Positions 59,565 through 64,000 of a stretch of DNA of 64,000 nt are shown here, one piece after another; positions within the stretch are counted from its first letter, which is position 1; every line of letters starts with the position of its first letter. Source of the stretch: Nephrocerus scutellatus (taxonomy: Eukaryota > Arthropoda > Insecta > Diptera > Pipunculidae); the NCBI GenBank assembly GCA_947095585.1, contig OX352761.1, forward strand, positions 29,851,777 through 29,915,776, read 5' to 3'. The position numbers and the translations under genes are program-made. A model generated the notes under the pieces. It was not told the origin of the DNA. It ran no database searches and saw nothing but the letters and a program-made list of their open reading frames with translations.

Positions 59565-61885
59565 AATTTTTAAATTGTAAAATTGTAAAAAATAAATTGT
59601 AAATTGTGAAGTTACATATGTACTTAAAAAAATACGGTGTCAGTTTCTTATAAAAAAAATATATTTGCCGCGATTTTTAACTGAATTTTTTGCAATGTGC
59701 TATATTTATTATTTTGAATTTTAGAGAATGAGCCCCATAACTAAACTAAGGTTATGACTTGACACTTGATAACCACATCTGCCTCTGCAAGATACATACA
59801 AATACATTTTCTTTTAAAATGTTTTTTCTTCAGTATCTAAAAAAGTTGTTGTCCTCCTCTTTACAACCGACCCTTCGTCATACACGACCCTTACAGTTCT
59901 TTCAACTAGCTTATCATTCGTAGGTATCCTTAGCTTGTAAAGCCTCCCCAACTTTTACGTCCTGAACTTTTATTCGGATATACTTTGTACACACGTCCTC
60001 GACGGAGTGGTGCACGGTACTCTTCCAAAGAGGAAAGCATAAACGAAAAATTAACCGGAATTAAATATTCCACAGTTTGTGTCTATTGGGAAATTAAAAA
60101 TGTAGTGCCTCTGTAGCTTTGTCTGCTACGGCAGCTAATTCACCCTTAATTAATTTTAATAAAATTTGAGCCTCATCGTTTTGGTCGCTGTTACAGCTGA
60201 CACCGTTATAGGGGCAATTTTATTCATCCTTCGCTTTTTTAATGATAGCCGCATGGATTCCATTGGGACTTTTCAGATAATCAAGTGTGCAAATACTAAC
60301 AAAGTAGTCGAAGGTGTACACATGTATGCAAACTTTACACATAACGACAGCAAAACCCACAAAAAACGAACTAAAGACATTGTCAACGGCATGCGATTCA
60401 TGCAAAGTCAGCTCACATGAAGGAAGAGCAGGAGTAAGTTGGTTGAGTGGGTGTGCAACTCAAAGAAGTAAAATCCTGAGCCTTTTAATTACACTATATA
60501 CACAAATCACCAAGTTAGTACTTTTTGTAAATTGTTATTGGAATGGTACTGGTGCTGGCGTACTGCTGCATGAATAAGTTAGGTCGTGTGTATTACGTAT
60601 GTATATTCGATTAAATTAAGTGCGGCCAACATGTCCCGTCCCTTCACTTAGTGTTACACGTATGTGTTGCTGTGTGTCGAGTTTGATTTATAACCTCGAG
60701 TGAAGGACACTTTTCATACACGTCACTTTGTAGTTTTTGTGTTCGGCTCAAGTTATGACGATGATAAATCTGAAGGGCACTTCGTCCATTTGTTGTGAAG
60801 TATTCATGCATTAATATGCGAATATTCTACCTCAGAACGGGTATGAATTCGTTGTTATGTAAGATTGGTTATTTTTATTACCCTCTGAGTCGCCTGATCG
60901 CCATTTTATTTTTCAGATTTTAATAAAAAAATAAATTGGCGGGAAAAAGTTTTTTTATTCTCCTGAAATGGAGTCGAAAGATGTTGGCAAATAAAGGCAG
61001 AGATGGAAATTTTCAAAGTTAGGCAAGGAACTAAAAATATTGGCAAAAGGATCGGCTTTCATCAGAGCCTTTGTTAATCATATTTTTCATTTCAAATTTT
61101 CAAGAAGTGTGAAATTTATCTGATAGATAACCGTTTAACAGCAGTGAAATTTCCCAATGAATATGCGCTTTTTTAATGTCTCTTAGTCTTTAATGCAGCT
61201 TCCACCAGAACTGTGCTTTGAATTGCAGCTATTAAAATTTGAAGAAACTGTTGAATCACTCTTTCAACCTCAAAAATCTCAAAATTTACTCCTTAATAGT
61301 AAACAGATCCTAAGAAATATTTTAATTTCCAATAATTGTCGATGACATTCACATATAAAAGATCCATTCGAAGTGATCCTACTAATTACATCATTATAGT
61401 AGGATATAGTCATTTAGCTGTCTAACTGACCACTTAAAGGCTCTGCTGATTTTATTTATCTTCTTCAATTTATCATTGTTGTGATTCCATTTAGTACGAT
61501 TATAATGTTGTGAGGTGATAAATACCATATTTATAATACCTACGGTTAGGATTTTCTTATTACGTCCTTCTATCCAGTATATCCTTAACAAAATAATCTA
61601 ATAACATCTCTGACAACAACAAAATATAATCCCGTCATGACTCCTTTGTCTGAGCAATTTTGCCTCATCCGAAAAAATGCCGGCCTTTTAACAAATCATT
61701 CAAAGGAACAATGACAAAGGACATTAAATCAGTTAAATTATCTCACAAATTCGTCGGAATTTTTGGCAGCAAACATTTTTTGAATGACTGACTGAATGAA
61801 CACAATCAGTGAACGTAGACTTGAATATATTGTTTGCAATGAAGTTACATATTTGCTGTGTAGTCTGAAATTAGTGAAGTTTATC
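59565..61885. other. Unassigned stretch
   Basis: Short ORFs only. Minus-strand text near 59840-59960 (KLGRLYKLRIPTNDKLVERT) faintly recalls a Pao/BEL integrase end but is too weak to call. Confidence 0.4.
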
Positions 61886-61890
61886 ATTGC

Positions 61891-62300
61891 ACTAGCTGAC
61901 CCGACAGACGTTGTCCTGTCACACGTACAATAAATTTGTTTGTGATCGTTTTGTGAATTTGTGAAGAGCTATTTGAAATGTTAAATCAAAGTAAAAATGA
62001 GAAAAAACGTCAACCAAATGATTTATTCTCTTCAATTAAATTTGAAATTACAAAGAATTTCAAGGTGTGTGTAAAACATTTCGATTTCGATTGCAATATC
62101 ATAGCAAACCAATCGCAAAAAAGCATTAGTTTGTTTTGATTATTTTCTTGAACATCACTATTTCGTTCATTGCAATTGTCTTATGATACACGACATTTTT
62201 GTAAGTGAAACTACTTTATCGGCGGTGAGGATGAGTACGGTATCAAACATAATTTTGTGTTGCGGTTTTGAGTCGCATTATTGTTTTACATTTTTAAATG
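61891..62300 (-). mobile_element. Possible Helitron 3' end
   Basis: The minus-strand terminus reads CAACGTCTGTCGGGTCAGCTAG then T, resembling the Helitron end at 33505-33526 (CAACGCCGGGTAGTCAACTAG). The terminal CTAG at 61892-61895 fits the CTRR rule. The extent to the right is unknown and no coding part is seen; 62300 is only an upper limit. Confidence 0.4.
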
Positions 62301-62310
62301 TTGGGAACTA

Positions 62311-62985
62311 CCAGTGTAGTCCCAGAAGTACCCAACCTAACAAAGAAAACACAAATTTTGGGAAAAATATCTTTATTTCTCTACATAGTTTCCTTTTAGT
62401 TCGATACACTTGTTCAGTGATGTGATGATGTGACAGTGATATCCAATAACTTCGATACCCTATTTACAGTAAATAATCCGAGGAGGCTACATCTAGCGTA
62501 TAGGGTGCATTAGGAAGCAGTTCGAACTTTTACTCTTTGATTTTGGCCATCACGATGACGGATGTGTCAACTGATGCATTGTCGATTCTCCCCTTTCAGC
62601 CCATTGCTTTTACTGTTCCTTCGACTCGGGTGTGAAGTGATGTGTTTCACCCACGGTTATGAATCGACGTAATATCGACGGTTATGAAGTCAAAATGTGA
62701 TGTACAGCACTTTTTGGAATGACTGCCATATCTGCCAATACCATCATCCAAGGCCTTTCACATGAAAGTATATACATTACGATGACAAATTTTTTCCATA
62801 TTTAAAACTTCATTGACAGCGTTTGCTGCGTTTGAAGGCTGCCGTACAAATTCTTCAAAACGTAGCTTCGTTAAACGTCAAATTTAAGCTTTGTGAGGTT
62901 GGTAATTTCTACCACAGTTATTCTTTTTAAACCACAACCGCTATCTATATCTACGCCAGGTCGGGTACTTCTGGGACTACCCTCG
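62311..62985 (-). pseudogene. Mariner element, 675-bp deletion derivative
   Basis: Inverted ends GTAGTCCCAGAAGTACCC at 62316-62333 and its inverse at 62963-62980, plus five or six outer bases, are bounded by TA (62309-62310 and 62986-62987). Minus-strand translation shows the HTH piece VLADMAVIPKSAVHHILTS, then GETHHFTPESKEQ-stop-KQWAERGES (first catalytic Asp region; usual DET reads GET) and the C-terminus NKCIELKGNYVEK-stop. The middle of the transposase is deleted and stops are frequent, so it is a non-autonomous relic. Confidence 0.9.
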
Positions 62986-62989
62986 TAAA

Positions 62990-63870
62990 TCATTTCTCAA
63001 CCGATTTGTATGAAATTCGGTATGGTCTTATGAGGGTCCTCTGGTGGTCTTTTGAGGTCTTTTGATGGTCTTTTGAGGATCTTTTGGGGTTTCTTTTTGG
63101 GGTTTTGGGGGTCTTTTGAGGGTTTTTAGACGAGTTTTAAGCGTTTTTGAGGGTCTTTAGAGGAGTTTTTATATGTTCTCTTGAGGTTTTTTGGAGGTCT
63201 TTTGGGGGTCTTTTGGAGGTATTTTCGGGCCTTTAGAGAGTCTGTTGATGACACTTTGGGGGTCTTTTGAGGGTCTGTTTGGAGTCTTTTGGTGGTATTC
63301 TGAGGCTCTTTTGGGGGTGTTTTGGGAAGTATTTTGAGTATCTTTTGAAAGTCGTTTTGGGGTCTTATCTTTTAATAATAATATTATTTGGCGCAACAGG
63401 CCGTTGCGGTCCAAGGCCTAGCTTCTCGCGACCATTTGTATTGTGGATGTATATTTATGGACACAAATGGAAAGAACCTACAATTTAAGGGCGGATCCGA
63501 ACGGCGAATTGAAAAGCTTTCCGTGACAAGTTATTACTCTCGGAACGTTTGCCAAAAATACTTTTGCTGTTACTGGGATTCGAACCACGAACCTGCTCAG
63601 TAGCCATACGCTTTTCCACTGAGCCACGGCGCCCACAAGGCTCTTTTGGGGAGTCTTTAATGACTTGTGTGTGGGTTCTTAATGATTCTTTTGAGGATCT
63701 TTTGGTGGCCTTTTGGGGGTCTATTTGCGGTCTTTTCAGAGTGTTTTAATGATCTTTCGTAGGCCTTTTTATGATTCTTTTGGGGGGTCTTTTGACGGTC
63801 TTTTGAGGTATTTTTGCCAACAAGATCAAATAAGTTTTACTTTAACCGCGCGTAATTGGTTTTTTATTTA
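62990..63870 (-). repeat. 11-bp minisatellite element, minus orientation, with SINE inside
   Basis: Reverse-complement copy of 3716-4290: the tail ATTTGTATGAAATTCGGTAT at 63004-63023, an array of GGTCTTTTGGGG-type units at 63028-63368 and 63637-63815, and the head at about 63815-63870. A SINE splits the array. This copy has a longer array than the plus-strand copy. Confidence 0.8.
63377..63636 (-). mobile_element. tRNA-derived SINE inside the minisatellite
   Basis: From a (TAA)n-like tail at 63373 to the head GTGGGCGCCGTGGCTCAGTG (minus strand, ending 63636). A box TGGCTCAGTGG and B box GGTTCGTGGTTCGAATCC are well kept; the B box is closer to consensus than in the 27279 copy. An internal deletion removes the region around TGAGGTGGGACACC. 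Target duplication not resolved because the flanks are repetitive. Confidence 0.88.
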
Positions 63871-64000
63871 TTTTGTTGTCTGGCGCATAAACAAACAAAG
63901 CTAACGGTTTTCCGACACTGAAATAGGCGGCATACATCAATTGACCATGCGAGAAGTATAGATTTTCTAGGTTCATGCCGCAAACCGTTGAACAATTCGC

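Noticed and set aside
59840..60010. Possible Pao/BEL integrase end on the minus strand
   Set aside because: Only a vague resemblance over about 40 residues with stops; no other LTR-element domain nearby.
63028..63815. ORFs with KTPKRPSKDTQK-like or LLKVVLGS-like text
   Set aside because: Produced by the 11-bp minisatellite, not genes.

Overview
This is repeat-dense, AT-rich eukaryotic DNA, most likely from an insect and probably a fly (Diptera). The evidence is the transposon set: Jockey-type, RTE-type and R1/I-type non-LTR retrotransposons, mariner elements, Helitron remnants, a tRNA-derived SINE, and short dispersed repeats that carry GTCY-, GGCT- or GTTT-type proto-microsatellites. No intact host gene, rRNA, functional tRNA or CRISPR array could be recognised. 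The window reads as intergenic, intronic or heterochromatic sequence built from successive insertions. The species cannot be named from sequence alone.

Layout. 1-5.2 kb: array-type short repeats, a decayed Jockey-like reverse transcriptase and an 11-bp minisatellite element. 6.0-9.0 kb: the best-preserved coding region, a Jockey-superfamily ORF (endonuclease plus reverse transcriptase) with one nonsense codon, a 3' UTR and a poly(A) tail, followed by an RTE-type remnant. 9.9-20.8 kb: mostly unassigned DNA with a possible LTR, array-type repeats and C-rich Helitron-like repeats. 20.8-23.2 kb: a Jockey-like copy inserted inside an RNase H-bearing element on the minus strand, next to a SINE with a 12-bp target duplication. 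25-30 kb: clustered array-type repeats and another SINE. 32-34 kb: a DNA transposon with long inverted repeats containing a Helitron fragment with a PIF1-helicase remnant. 37.3-40 kb: an R1/I-type element apparently inserted inside an RTE-type element. 43-52 kb: mariner, RTE-type and PIF1-type remnants and a 1-kb array repeat. 53.3-53.9 kb: an exact 270-bp tandem duplication. 54-57 kb: two more Jockey-like fragments and a rearranged SINE. 59-64 kb: a short dispersed repeat, a Helitron-type end, a 675-bp mariner deletion derivative, and an inverted copy of the 11-bp minisatellite element carrying a SINE.

How the parts relate. Nearly every recognisable coding segment is a dead transposon gene. 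The same families recur (five Jockey-like copies, at least five SINE copies, about ten array-type copies), so copies can be compared with each other to infer boundaries, empty sites and order of insertion. I found no convincing new gene system. The most interesting signals are structural: modular array elements with symmetric or mixed ends, a SINE inverted about its own palindrome, nested insertions, and the 270-bp duplication.
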